A stretch of DNA of 52,003 nt from Fodinicola feengrottensis (lineage in GTDB: Bacteria; Actinomycetota; Actinomycetes; Mycobacteriales; HKI-0501). A program made the translations under genes and the position numbers. The stretch spans positions 1 through 52,003 of the forward strand of contig NZ_WOTO01000066.1 of NCBI RefSeq assembly GCF_010993775.1, written 5' to 3'. Shown here piece after piece: positions 1 through 8,485 of the stretch (position 1 is the first letter of the stretch; every line of letters starts with the position of its first letter). Under the pieces are notes generated by a model, which had not been told where the DNA came from, ran no database searches, and saw only the letters and a list, made by a program, of their open reading frames with translations.

Positions 1-1
1 T

Positions 2-182
2 AGACCACGAGATCGACGTGGTATCGGCGGTGTCTGTTAGGGTCTCGCGGAGCACGTTTCTGACTCTTCCGCCAACCTGGTGCGGTTCCCTGATTCGTGC
101 TTTCTTGCCTGCTACCTGGGCCCCACGTTTCTGGTCTACATCGTGCTCTGGATTGTCATTCGAGCGAATAAAAGCCGGGTGA
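2..182 (+). pseudogene. PspC-domain protein, C-terminal remnant cut by the window edge
   Basis: Read in one frame from base 2, the sequence gives RRGIGGVC, a TAG stop at 38-40, then GLAEHVSDSSANLVRF and, after a messy stretch, LGPTFLVYIVLWIVI. This matches the PspC pattern: a GVCGGLAEY-like core, an NLVR motif and a terminal hydrophobic helix ending in LWIV. PspC proteins are small envelope-stress membrane proteins. The natural stop would be the TGA at 180-182 after a one-base shift, directly before a hairpin. The stop sits where PspC has glycine, and there is probably another indel near 85-115. It may be a decayed gene or a real gene damaged by sequence errors; the N-terminus lies outside the window. 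Confidence 0.5.
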
Positions 183-228
183 CAGCTGATCACACCCCAC
201 TCAGCAGTTGGTCAGCTGTCACCCTTTT
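177..228. terminator. Bidirectional hairpin terminator
   Basis: A 13-bp perfect stem (177-189 with 212-224, GGGTGACAGCTGA paired with its complement) is followed on the plus strand by TTTT (225-228). On the minus strand it is followed by GGCTTTTATTC. It lies between the end of the PspC-like remnant (plus) and the stop codon of the minus-strand gene at 227, so it can end both transcripts. Confidence 0.7.
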
Positions 229-609
229 ACGACGCGTCGCTCATCAGCTTCGCGTAGCCCGGCTTGATCACGTCGTTGATGATGGCCAGCCGTTCGTCGA
301 ACGGGATAAAGGCGCGCTCTTCATCGCATTGACCGTGAACCACTGCAGATGCCCGCCAGCCGTAGTGCAAAAAGCGTCCACCAGCAGGGCCCATTCCCTG
401 GTCATCGAGGTGTCGCATCATCAGCCGGTTGTCGTGTTCACCCCGTCACCCCGGAAATAGAGCTCGCGGAGCACCGATCGGGTGCTCGGCAATCGACGCC
501 CGGCCGGGATGGCTGCCGGGGAGACGTCGTTGTCATTGCAATACGCTACCGAACCCGCCAGACGTACGATGACCGACCCTGGCGAAAGCGTGATGTGCGC
601 ACCACTCAT
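227..609 (-). CDS. Small hypothetical protein, probably frameshifted
   Basis: Two consecutive minus-strand frames (609 to 421, then 421 to 227) look like one gene of about 125 residues. The first starts MSGAHITLSPGS; the second continues MMRHLDDQGMGP and ends in a charged, plausible helix with PFDERLAIINDVIKPG. The stop of the first and the ATG of the second overlap as TGATG near 419-423, so two translationally coupled small genes is the alternative reading. I do not recognise the family; no membrane segment or signal peptide is visible. It ends exactly at the hairpin at 177-228 and is divergent from the next gene. Confidence 0.4.
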
Positions 610-671
610 CGGATAGTGTCACGACCGGCCCGCCTCAGCGGCCAAATCCCATCACCACGAAACGGGGCATT

Positions 672-1409
672 GTGACCGCGCAGCCAATGGCGAATACGCT
701 GGAAAGACCACCGAACGACGTTCTGACCCGCGCGCATCAGGAAAGTCTTGGCCGGCACATCGCGACTTTTCACCCCAAGCGGCGCACCGTAGCCGTCATA
801 GCGATGATAGTGATGGGACTCGCTTCACTGGTCATTCTCGTCGGCTTTTACTTTCTCTGGCTGGCTTTCCAGAGCTCGTTGAACCCCAGACAGGCCGCTA
901 AGCGGGTGTACGTGTTCGACCACGGATTCATGACCGTCAATCACGCAGGCCCTGAGTCGACCTATCGTTGGGACCGGATTTCCTCTGTTTACCAGGAAAT
1001 CACCGTGAATTATTCCAACGGCATCAAAACTGGCACCACCTACGTCTACACGATCATTCGCGACGACGACGTGCAGACCAAGCTCACCCATTTCTATGAC
1101 GACATCGCGCGGCTTGGCCGGCTGGTCTGCGACCAGGTCGCCCGGACCCATCTGCCCGCGGTGGAAGCGAAACTGTCCCGTGGCGAAAACGTACAGTTCG
1201 GCGACGTCAGCATCGGCCGGCCGGGAATCGCCATCCGCAAGGGCATCGTCCCGTGGCCCGAGGTGGAGGCCGTGAACGTACGGGAGGGCTACGTCTCGAT
1301 CAAGCGGGCCGGCAAGTGGATGGCCGCCGGTGGCACGCCGGCCAAGAAAATCCCGAACCTCTATTTGTTCCTCCACCTCGCCGACCGTTTTCTGGGCGTA
1401 CGCGGCTAG
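672..1409 (+). CDS. DUF6585-like membrane protein
   Basis: An intact 245-residue frame starting at GTG 672; an in-frame ATG at 687 is a possible alternative. A cytoplasmic N-terminus of about 35 residues is followed by one or two hydrophobic segments (about 38-68, including VIAMIVMGLASLVILVGFYF). A soluble domain follows with a YRWDRISSVYQEITVNYSNG stretch, a GTTYVYTIIRDD stretch and a repeat-like C-terminal half (GRPGIAIRKGIVPWPEVEAV). This resembles actinobacterial DUF6585 proteins, which have a PH-like domain reading a 'W..I' motif and no established function. It is monocistronic here: a hairpin follows immediately and the next gene is convergent. Confidence 0.65.
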   Translation: MTAQPMANTLERPPNDVLTRAHQESLGRHIATFHPKRRTVAVIAMIVMGLASLVILVGFYFLWLAFQSSLNPRQAAKRVYVFDHGFMTVNHAGPESTYRWDRISSVYQEITVNYSNGIKTGTTYVYTIIRDDDVQTKLTHFYDDIARLGRLVCDQVARTHLPAVEAKLSRGENVQFGDVSIGRPGIAIRKGIVPWPEVEAVNVREGYVSIKRAGKWMAAGGTPAKKIPNLYLFLHLADRFLGVRG

Positions 1410-1414
1410 GGCGG

Positions 1415-1443
1415 GTCTCCTCATTCCAGGTGGATGAGGAGAC
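1415..1443. terminator. Bidirectional hairpin terminator between convergent genes
   Basis: A 10-bp perfect stem, GTCTCCTCAT (1415-1424) with ATGAGGAGAC (1434-1443), with a 9-nt loop. It sits in the 39-bp gap between the stops of the DUF6585-like gene and purB. No long T-run follows, as is common in actinomycetes. Confidence 0.6.
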
Positions 1444-1448
1444 GCGCC

Positions 1449-2887
1449 CTAAAGAATGTCGCCGGGTTGGTAGGCCGCCGCTGCTGGGTCGGCGGCCACC
1501 AGCTTCGCCACCAGGTCAGCGAAAGTGGCCACCTGACGCTGCGCGAGGCCGGTGAAGGAAAGCGGCTCGCCAACTGCGTCGCGGACCTGGGCGGCAGTCA
1601 GCCCGAGCCGCGGATCGGTAGCCAGCCGGTCCAGCAAGGCCGAGCCGTCGGTGTCACCGACCTCCCGCATGGCCAGCGCGGTCGCCACCGCGTGCTCCTT
1701 GATGACCTCGTGCGCGGTCTCTCGGCCGACGCCGGCGCCCACCGCGGCGACCAACAGTTTCGTGGTGGCAAGGAAGGGCAGATACCGCCGCACTTCGCGA
1801 TCGATCACCGCGGGGAAAGCGCCGAATTCGGCCAGCACGGTCAACAGTGTCTCGAAAAAGGCCGTCCAACGCGAAAAATGCGTCTGGCAGCGCGACTCTG
1901 CGTACGACCGAACAGGAAACGTCGCCCTCGTTCCACTGGTGGTCGCCGGCGAGCGCGCCGACCATGGTCAGGTAGCCGCGCAGGATGTTCGCGAAACCAG
2001 TGATCCGCTCGGACGACCGGCTGTTCATCTTGTGCGGCATCGCCGAGGAACCCACCTGTCCGGCCTTGAAACCCTCGGTGACCAGCTCGTTCCCAGCCAT
2101 CAGCCGGATGGTGGTGGCCAGCGACGCCGGCCCGGCGGCAGCCTGCACGAGTGCGCTCACTACGTCCAGGTCCAGCGACCGTGGGTAGACCTGCCCGACG
2201 CTGACCAGCGAGTCCTGGAAACCAAGGTGCCGGGCGACGGCCGCCTCCAGCTCGTCCACCGCGGCCGGCGAGCCGAGCAGCTGCAGCATGTCCGCGCTCG
2301 TACCCACCGGACCTTTGATGCCCCGCAACGGATAGCGCGCGATCAGCTCGTCGACTCGGCGCAGCGCCAGCAAAAGCTCCTGCCCCGCGGTCGCGAAGCG
2401 TTTGCCGAGCGTGGTTGCCTGCGCCGGCACATTGTGGCTGCGACCGGTGAGGGCGATGTCCGTGTACGTGGTGGCGAGCTCCGCCTGCCGGGCCAGCGCC
2501 GCCAGCATCCGGCCGCGTACCAACCGCAGCGCGCTGACGATCTGCAGCTGCTCGACGTTCTCGGTGAGATCGCGACTGGTCATTCCCTTGTGCACCTGCT
2601 GGTGCCCGGCGAGCGCGTTGAACTCCTCGATCCGGGGCTTTGACGTCGTGCCGGGTGACCCGCTCACGGGCCGCGATCGACACCAGATCCACCTGGTCGA
2701 TCACCCGCTCGTACGCCTCAATGGCACCGTCCGGCACCGGCACGCCCAAGTCCGCCTGCGCCCGCAACACCGCCAGCCACAGCTGCCGCTCGAGCACGAT
2801 CTTGTGCTCGGCGGACCACAGCCTGGCCATCTCGGCACTGGCATACCGACCTGCGAGAACGTTGGGAATCACCGGCTTGCTCACCAT
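1449..2887 (-). CDS. purB: Adenylosuccinate lyase (two frameshifts)
   Basis: Cytosolic enzyme of purine synthesis; it cleaves SAICAR and adenylosuccinate, releasing fumarate. The N-terminus (ATG 2887, MVSKPVIPNVLAGRYAS) reads to about 2640. After a frame change near the GGGG at 2635-2642 it continues TSRDLTENVEQLQIV, TGRSHNVPAQ and the family signature GSSAMPHKMNSRSSERI. A second change near the A5 run at about 1855 restores the C-terminus, ending at TAG 1449-1451. Reconstructed length is about 476 residues, normal for PurB. The fumarase/aspartase-superfamily SSAMPHK.N loop carries the catalytic serine. The TPR-like gene lies 48 bp upstream on the same strand. The indels look like sequence errors because the residues are otherwise conserved. 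Confidence 0.9.
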
Positions 2888-2935
2888 CCCATCGTACGGG
2901 CCGGGGTGGCCGGCGTTCCCAGGCCGCCAGCCGCC

Positions 2936-3961
2936 TCAGCCGAACCGCTCCAGGCTGAAGATCCAGGCGTTGAAGGTGCTGGCCACCGGTTCGTCGATCT
3001 TGGCGGTCGCGTTGGTGCGGAAGTGGTACGCCTGCTCGAAATGTTTGCGCGCGTCCGGCACCTTGCCCTGCTGCCACAGGCATCTGGCCAGCAGGTCCTC
3101 GACTTCCATCTCCGTCTCCTCGACGCGCGCACACAACGTCGCCGGGTCAGCGCTGGCCCGGTGATCGCGCAGCCGACCGGCCGCCACTGTCAGAATACGT
3201 TCGGCTTCGTGCGACTGGTGTTCGCAGATGAACGCATAACCGAGCCGCGTCCGGTACACGAACTCATCCGACAGCACGTCGGCTTCGGCCGCGGTGGCCT
3301 GCTCGAACAGTGGCACGGCCGCGGCCGTCTCACCCTCGGCCATCTGGTCGAGCGCCAGGTTGATCCGCAGCTCTGCGACTTTTGGCTCGTCAGCGCCACA
3401 TTCCTCGACCATCCGGGCGATGAACCGGAGCCGCAGCGCTACCGCGTCCGCCCACCGGCCGGCCTTTCGCAACCGGCCGCTGAGTTTGTTCACCGCGGCC
3501 ACCATTTCGAGCAACCGCGGCCCGGATATCACCGCGAGGTCAGCGAACTTGGCCTCAGCGGCCTGCGCGCGACGCTGTCCGCTGGCCCCGGCCGTACGCC
3601 CGAACTCCTGGCATTGCCGCAAAACCTCGGCCTCCGCCGGACACGAAATCTCGGCCGCGGCCCGGATCCACGGCCCGGCGAGGTGCTCCACCCGGCCAAA
3701 CCGGTGCGCGGCGAAAGATGCCAGCACCTGTTGGGCGCGCAGCCGTACGAACATCGGATCCAGCGGGGTCAGGACGCGCTGGTATCGCAGCACCGCCCGG
3801 TCCAACTGGGCACACGCGTCCCACTGATCGCCCTCAAAACGCCGACCGGACGCGATCTGTCGGGCCGACTCCGCGAACGACCGAACCCGCACCGTAGGCA
3901 GGAAGACCTCGAGCTCCACGCGTGCGTCGCGATAGGCCTGTCGGGCCTGGGTCTGCTCCAC
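2936..3961 (-). CDS. TPR-like helical repeat protein of unknown function
   Basis: An intact 341-residue, entirely alpha-helical-looking protein. It has recurring tetratricopeptide-like segments (for example AGRWADAVALRLRFIARMVEE, QMAEGETAAAVPLFEQATAA and QQGKVPDARKHFEQAYHFR), with the usual A/G/Y spacing. There is no signal peptide or membrane helix, so it should be cytoplasmic. It most resembles the helical-repeat halves of actinobacterial regulators but carries no DNA-binding domain that I can see. It is upstream of purB on the same strand with a 48-bp gap, so co-transcription is possible, and it is divergent from the MMPL transporter. Function is not assigned. Confidence 0.65.
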   Translation of the reverse strand: MEQTQARQAYRDARVELEVFLPTVRVRSFAESARQIASGRRFEGDQWDACAQLDRAVLRYQRVLTPLDPMFVRLRAQQVLASFAAHRFGRVEHLAGPWIRAAAEISCPAEAEVLRQCQEFGRTAGASGQRRAQAAEAKFADLAVISGPRLLEMVAAVNKLSGRLRKAGRWADAVALRLRFIARMVEECGADEPKVAELRINLALDQMAEGETAAAVPLFEQATAAEADVLSDEFVYRTRLGYAFICEHQSHEAERILTVAAGRLRDHRASADPATLCARVEETEMEVEDLLARCLWQQGKVPDARKHFEQAYHFRTNATAKIDEPVASTFNAWIFSLERFG

Positions 3962-4072
3962 CGGCTCCCTCTCAAGTCTCCCTGTGGTGGCTCTTTCGTC
4001 TCAGTTGCGTCAACAATTTCATCACACCTGAGCGGCTTACCCGTTCGGGTCGCCGGCTGCTGTCCTTGTCCG

Positions 4073-6290
4073 GTGCAGAAAACCAGTGAAAAACAACAGT
4101 TGTTGACCGTGCGGGTGGCAACCTGGAGTGCCCTGCATCCCTGGCCGGCGATCGGTGTCTGGGCGGCCATCATCATTGCCTGCATCGGGCTCGGCGCGGT
4201 CACCGGAACGAACCAGATCCAGGGAAAGGATGGCTGGGTCGGCGAACAGGGCCGTGCCGCGGCCATCGTGGACGCTGCCGGCCTGAACGCGCCGCCAATG
4301 GAGAAGGTGCTGATCTCGGCGCGGTCCGGCGCTTTCGACCGAGGCAAGGCCGATGCCGCCGCGGCGGACCTGACCCGCCGGATGCGCACCCTGGCCGCGG
4401 TCTCCAGCGTCGATCCGCCGATCGTGGCCAGCAAAGGAAACTCGGTGCTGGTGAAGATAACTATGAGAGGCAGCGCCAAAGAGGCCGGCACCAAACTGCC
4501 GACCCTGCTTGCCCAGACTGCTGGCACTCAGCTCGCCTTTCCGAGCTTGCAGATCGACGAGACCGGCACTGTTTCCACCTCACAGGCGCCTGGCGAGCAA
4601 CTCGGGAAGGATCTGGCCCGCGGCGAGGTCATCACGCTGCCGGTCACCTTGCTGATCCTGCTGGTGGTTTTCGGCAGCCTGCTCGCCGCCGGCATCCCGA
4701 TGTTGCTCGCGCTCACCTCGGTTTTCGCCTCGATGGGCCTTTACGCCGCCGCTTCCTCCATTTTCCCGGATGCCGGCGGCGCGGTCGCGAATGTCATCCT
4801 GATGATGGGTATGGCCGTCGGCGTCGACTATTCGTTGTTCTACCTCAAACGGATACGAGAGGAAAGTGAGCGGGCGGACGGCAAGATCAGCCCCACCGCG
4901 GCCGTACAGATCGCCGCTGCCACCTCCGGCCGCGCGGTAGTGATTTCCGGCCTCGCGATCGTGGTCACCATGGTGGGCCTTTATCTGGCCGGTGACGCCA
5001 TCTATTCGTCGATCGCCACTGGCACGATCCTGGTCGTCCTCGTGTCCGCGGTCAGCTCACTGACAGTTCTGCCAGCCCTACTGGCGAAACTCGGCATTCG
5101 ACTCACTCGCCCATCGCGCTTCCTGCGCCTGCGGGCGCGGTCTCACCACCGGGCGGATGGCGGGTTCTGGCCGGCTCTACTGCGCCCGGCGCTGCGTCGC
5201 CCGGTGACCACCCTCGCGGTGGCGGTGGCCGCGATGCTGCTCCTTTCGTTGCCGCTGGGCGCTTTCCGTCTCGGCGAATCCGGCCCAGACACCTATCCAC
5301 GCTCCCTGCCGGCCATCGCTAACTACCTGAAAATCACCGCCGCCTTCCCGGCCGAGGGCTACACGTACGTAGTCGCCGTCCGTACCGACGCGGCCAACGC
5401 ATCAAAGGTCGTCGCCGGCCTCAAAACCATGGCCGAAGACGCAGACCACGATCCGCTTTTCGCTCCTCGAAACGCGATGACCGTTCGTACGTCCACCGAC
5501 CGCACCGTCAGTACGGTCGAACTTTCCGCGCCGTACGGACCAAACGACCCGAGAGCTGCGCGAACCCTGAAGCTGCTGCGAAACCAGCTGGTGCCGCGGG
5601 TGGTGAGCGGGATCGACCGCGCCCAATACGGGGTGACAGGTGAGATCGCTCGGTCCGTCGACTACGTCCAGCATCAGGAGCAGCAGACGCCGTGGGTGGT
5701 CGGATTCGCCTTGCTGGCCACGTTTGCGATGATGGTGGCGGCCTTCCGGTCCGTGGCGATCGCCTTCGCCGGTGTGGTGCTGAACATGCTGTCCTACACC
5801 GCCACCCTCGGCGTGCTGGTGCTGGTATTCCAGCACCATTGGGCCGAAGGCATCCTCGGTTTCCAGTCGGTCGGTTTCATCAGCGACCGCGTCCCGCTGA
5901 TCCTTTTCGTGATTCTTTTTGGGCTGTCCATGGACTATCAGGGTCTTCGTCGTCAGCCGAATCCGAGAAGCCGCGCACCGCGGCATCCCCACCAGGCAGG
6001 CCATCTACGAAGGCGTGACCACGTCAGCCGGCGTCGTCACCATCGCCGCTGTCATCATGACCTCCGTCTTCGCCAGCTTCCTTTTCGTCGGCCTGACCGA
6101 AATGAAGGAAATCGCGTTCGGCCTCGGCCTGTCGGTCATCCTCGACGCCTTCATCGTCCGCATCATGATCCTCCCCGCCATCATGACCCTCCTCAACAAC
6201 CACACCTGGTGGCCCAGTCACCCAGCCCACCTGATCTCTGGGCCCGTGCGTAACGACGGCTCTCAGACCAAGGTTGGTCAACCTCGCTAA
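4073..6290 (+). CDS. MMPL/RND-family membrane transporter (one frameshift)
   Basis: Predicted inner-membrane exporter of the MmpL/RND type, with about 12 membrane helices in two halves, each preceded by a large extracytoplasmic domain. I place the start at GTG 4073 (M-QKTSEKQQLL), just before the first helix (PAIGVWAAIIIACIGLGAV). Each half carries the conserved Asp-Tyr pair of the proton pathway: MAVGVDYSLFYLKRIREE in the first, FGLSMDYQVFVVSRIREA in the second. The second motif spans a frameshift at about 5939, where one extra G in CAGGGTC breaks the frame. Total about 738 residues. The last residues (TKVGQPR) are encoded inside an intergenic tandem repeat. Substrate unknown; lipids or small hydrophobic molecules are typical. 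No regulator is adjacent. Confidence 0.85.
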
Positions 6291-6459
6291 ACCCAACCAC
6301 GCGCACCCCACCCAACACAGGACCGCCACCTTCAACTCCACAGCTGGCCAACTCGCCCGAAACCAAACCCGCGTACCCCGCCCGGCGCGGAACCGTCACC
6401 ATTTCCACCAAGTTGGTCAACTTCGACGAAACCCAACCCCGGCGGCGCCATCGGCCGCC
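6273..6459. repeat. 70-bp imperfect tandem repeat, about 2.7 copies
   Basis: Three consecutive units begin GTTGGTCAACCTCGCTAAAC (6273-6342), GCTGGCCAACTCGCCCGAAA (6343-6411) and GTTGGTCAACTTCGACGAAA (6412-about 6459, truncated). Each contains a GTTGGTCAAC-like palindrome, an AAACCCAAC-like block and a GGA/GGAACCGTCACC-like block. The first unit overlaps the 3' end of the MMPL gene. Confidence 0.7.
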
Positions 6460-6486
6460 AGGCCGATGTTGTCGCCCCTCCGGCAG

Positions 6487-6541
6487 GAGCGTCCGCCTTC
6501 CAGGCCCCGCGGTCTTTGCGGGGCCTGGAAGGCGGACGCTC
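6487..6541. repeat. Perfect 24-bp inverted repeat with GGTCTTT loop
   Basis: Arms 6487-6510 and 6518-6541 are perfectly complementary (left arm begins GAGCGTCCGCCTTCCAGG). The 7-nt loop is GGTCTTT. It probably forms a very stable hairpin between two convergent genes, so it may act as a terminator, but its length and its shared loop with the next hairpin are unusual. Confidence 0.85.
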
Positions 6542-6603
6542 GTAGCCGTAGTCGACGGCGCCCGCGCCGAAGGCGCCAGAAACATAGGGCGGATCGGCAG
6601 TAA

Positions 6604-6662
6604 CCATCGGAAAATCCCGCCCCGCCACCGGTCTTTGGTGGCGGGGCGGGATTTTCCGATGG
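6604..6662. repeat. Perfect 26-bp inverted repeat with the same GGTCTTT loop
   Basis: Arms 6604-6629 and 6637-6662 are perfectly complementary (left arm begins CCATCGGAAAATCCCGCC). The loop at 6630-6636 is again GGTCTTT although the stem sequence is unrelated to that at 6487-6541. Together with the flanking repeats this makes up the roughly 490-bp gene-free stretch between the MMPL gene and deoA. Confidence 0.85.
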
Positions 6663-6686
6663 CTGGTAGACGAGACGCCGCACCCT

Positions 6687-6789
6687 CGCAGTAAACGCCC
6701 TTAACCAGGGCGCTCACCTCCGCAGTAAACGCCCTTAACCAAGGCGCTCACATCCGCAGCAAACACCGCCCTTAACCAGGGCTAACCGC
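6687..6789. repeat. 34-bp tandem repeat, three copies
   Basis: Copies at 6687-6720, 6721-6754 and 6755-about 6789 share CGCAGTAAACGCCCTTAACC followed by AGGGCGCTCACCTC. Each holds a small dyad (CGCCCT-TAACC-AGGGCG in copy 1). The third, more divergent copy covers the stop codon of deoA (6782-6784). Confidence 0.75.
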
Positions 6790-8065
6790 GTACCCTCCCC
6801 AATACAAGAGGCGAGGGAACATACTCCGTACCAATATCAACAGCATCCGCGAGAGCTTCCAAAGCCCCCTCAAACCGCGAAACTTCCTCGGTATGCAGTT
6901 CAAAAATCGCATCCCCAGCCCGCACCGTATCCCCAGGTTGCGCATCATCACCACCCCAGCAGAAGCTGACACGGGGTCCTCTTTGCGGGCCCGGCCAGCG
7001 CCTAACCGCCAAGCCGCAACACCCACCGCATAGGCGTCCATCCGTGTCACAACCCCGTCAGCGGAGGCCGTGACGACGTGTTTTTCTGGAGCTTCAGGCA
7101 AAGCAGCCGACGGGTCACCGCCTTGTGCGGTGATCATCCGCCGCCAGACGTCCATCGCGCGTCCGTCGGCCAACGCCTTGGCGGGGTCCACATCGGACAG
7201 TCCGGCCAACGCGAGCATTTCCCTGGCCAGCGTGACGGTCAGCTCGACCACGTCGGACGGGCCGCCACCGGCCAGCACCTCGACGGATTCGGTGACCTCC
7301 AACGCATGCCCGGCTGTACGCCCCAGTGGCGTCGACATGTCGGACAGCACGGCCACCGTCGGCACGGAATGCGCGGAGCCGAGCCGGACCATTGTCTCGG
7401 CCAACCGGCGGGCCGTGTCCAGGTCCTTCATAAAAGCGCCGCCGGAGCCGACTTTTACGTCCAGCACCAGACCACCGGCGCCTTCGGCGAGTTTCTTGGA
7501 CATGATCGAGCTGGCGATCAGCGGGATCGACTCGACGGTCGAGGTGACATCACGCAACGCGTAAAGCTTCTTGTCCGCTGGAGCCAACCGATCGCCGGCG
7601 GCACAAACCACCGCGCCTACCGAGGAAAGTTGGCTCAGGTAGTCCTCAGTGGACACTGAGGCGCGCCAACCCGGAATGGATTCCAGCTTGTCCAGGGGTG
7701 CCGCCGGTGTGGCCGAGGCCGCGACCGGACAGCTGCGGTACGATCGCGCCGCAGGCGGCGACCAATGGCGCCAGCGGCAAGGTGATCTTGTCGCCGACAC
7801 CGCCCGTCGAGTGCTTGTCGACGGTCGGCCGATCGAAGCTGGACAAGTCCATCCGGTCACCGGAGGCGATCATCGCAGCTGTCCAACGGGCGATCTCCGG
7901 ATCGGTCATGCCGTTCAGGAAAATCGCCATCGCCAACGCCGCCGACATTTGCTCGTCGGCCACCTCGCCGCGCGTGTACGCGTCGATAACCCAGTCGATC
8001 TGGTCGTCCGAAAGGGAAAAACCGTCCCGCTTCGTACGGATGACATCAACCGCCGCGAAACTCAT
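6782..8065 (-). CDS. deoA: Thymidine phosphorylase (two frameshifts)
   Basis: Cytosolic pyrimidine-nucleoside phosphorylase that converts thymidine or deoxyuridine plus phosphate to base and deoxyribose 1-phosphate. Visible features are KHSTGGVGDKITLPLAPLVA (phosphate and substrate site) and the family signature [20 protein letters not shown]. That signature is intact only across a frame change at about 7698, where one extra C lies in ACCCCTGG. KVGSGGAFMKDLDTAR follows. A second break near 6955 separates GAGRARKEDPVSASAG from the C-terminal PGDTVRAGDAIFELHTEE domain. About 427 residues in all. The ATG at 8065 overlaps the cdd stop, so it is translationally coupled as the last gene of the nucleoside operon. 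Confidence 0.9.
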
Positions 8066-8475
8066 CGGACCTGGTCCAGGTGGTCAGGGCCGAAGGCGTC
8101 CGGCAACAGCGCCGACATCGGCCGTGGACCGTCGGCGAACTCGATCAGGCAGTCCGGGCCACCGTGCTCGATGAGCAGCTGTCGGCACCGCCCGCACGGC
8201 ACCAGCGGCTCGCCGGCACCGTCCACACACGACAGTGCGACCAGCCGGCCGCCGCCGGTGGCGTGCAGCGCGGACACCACTCCGCACTCGGCGCACAAGG
8301 CGAGGCCGTACGAGGCGTTCTCGACATTGCAGCCGGTCACCACCCGGCCATCGTCGACCAGTGCGGCCGCGCCCACCGGAAACTTGCTGTAGGGGGCGTA
8401 CGCGTCGCGCATCGCCTCAATGGCGGCGGCGCGCAGCGCGACCCAGTCGACCGTCTGACCTGCTCTGGCAAACAT
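8062..8475 (-). CDS. cdd: Cytidine deaminase
   Basis: Zinc-dependent deamination of cytidine and deoxycytidine to uridine and deoxyuridine, which feeds thymidine phosphorylase encoded next. Motifs are the zinc ligand and catalytic Cys-Ala-Glu in NVENASYGLALCAECGVVSA, and the two further cysteine ligands in PCGRCRQLL. I chose ATG 8475 (MFARAGQTVDWVALRAAA, 137 residues), 11 bp after the permease stop. An in-frame ATG at 8520 would overlap the permease by 35 bp and add 15 residues not typical of the family. The stop overlaps the deoA start (ATGA). No frameshift is visible. Confidence 0.93.
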   Translation of the reverse strand: MFARAGQTVDWVALRAAAIEAMRDAYAPYSKFPVGAAALVDDGRVVTGCNVENASYGLALCAECGVVSALHATGGGRLVALSCVDGAGEPLVPCGRCRQLLIEHGGPDCLIEFADGPRPMSALLPDAFGPDHLDQVR

Positions 8476-8485
8476 GTCGCCTACG

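Noticed and set aside
2402..4072. Very long plus-strand open frame continuing into the MMPL transporter
   Set aside because: It is antisense to purB and the TPR-like gene, has Arg/Pro/His-rich composition typical of a shadow frame, and the transporter has a natural start at 4073.
6687..6789. CRISPR array suggested by three evenly spaced repeats
   Set aside because: The units are directly tandem with no unique spacers and no cas genes are present.
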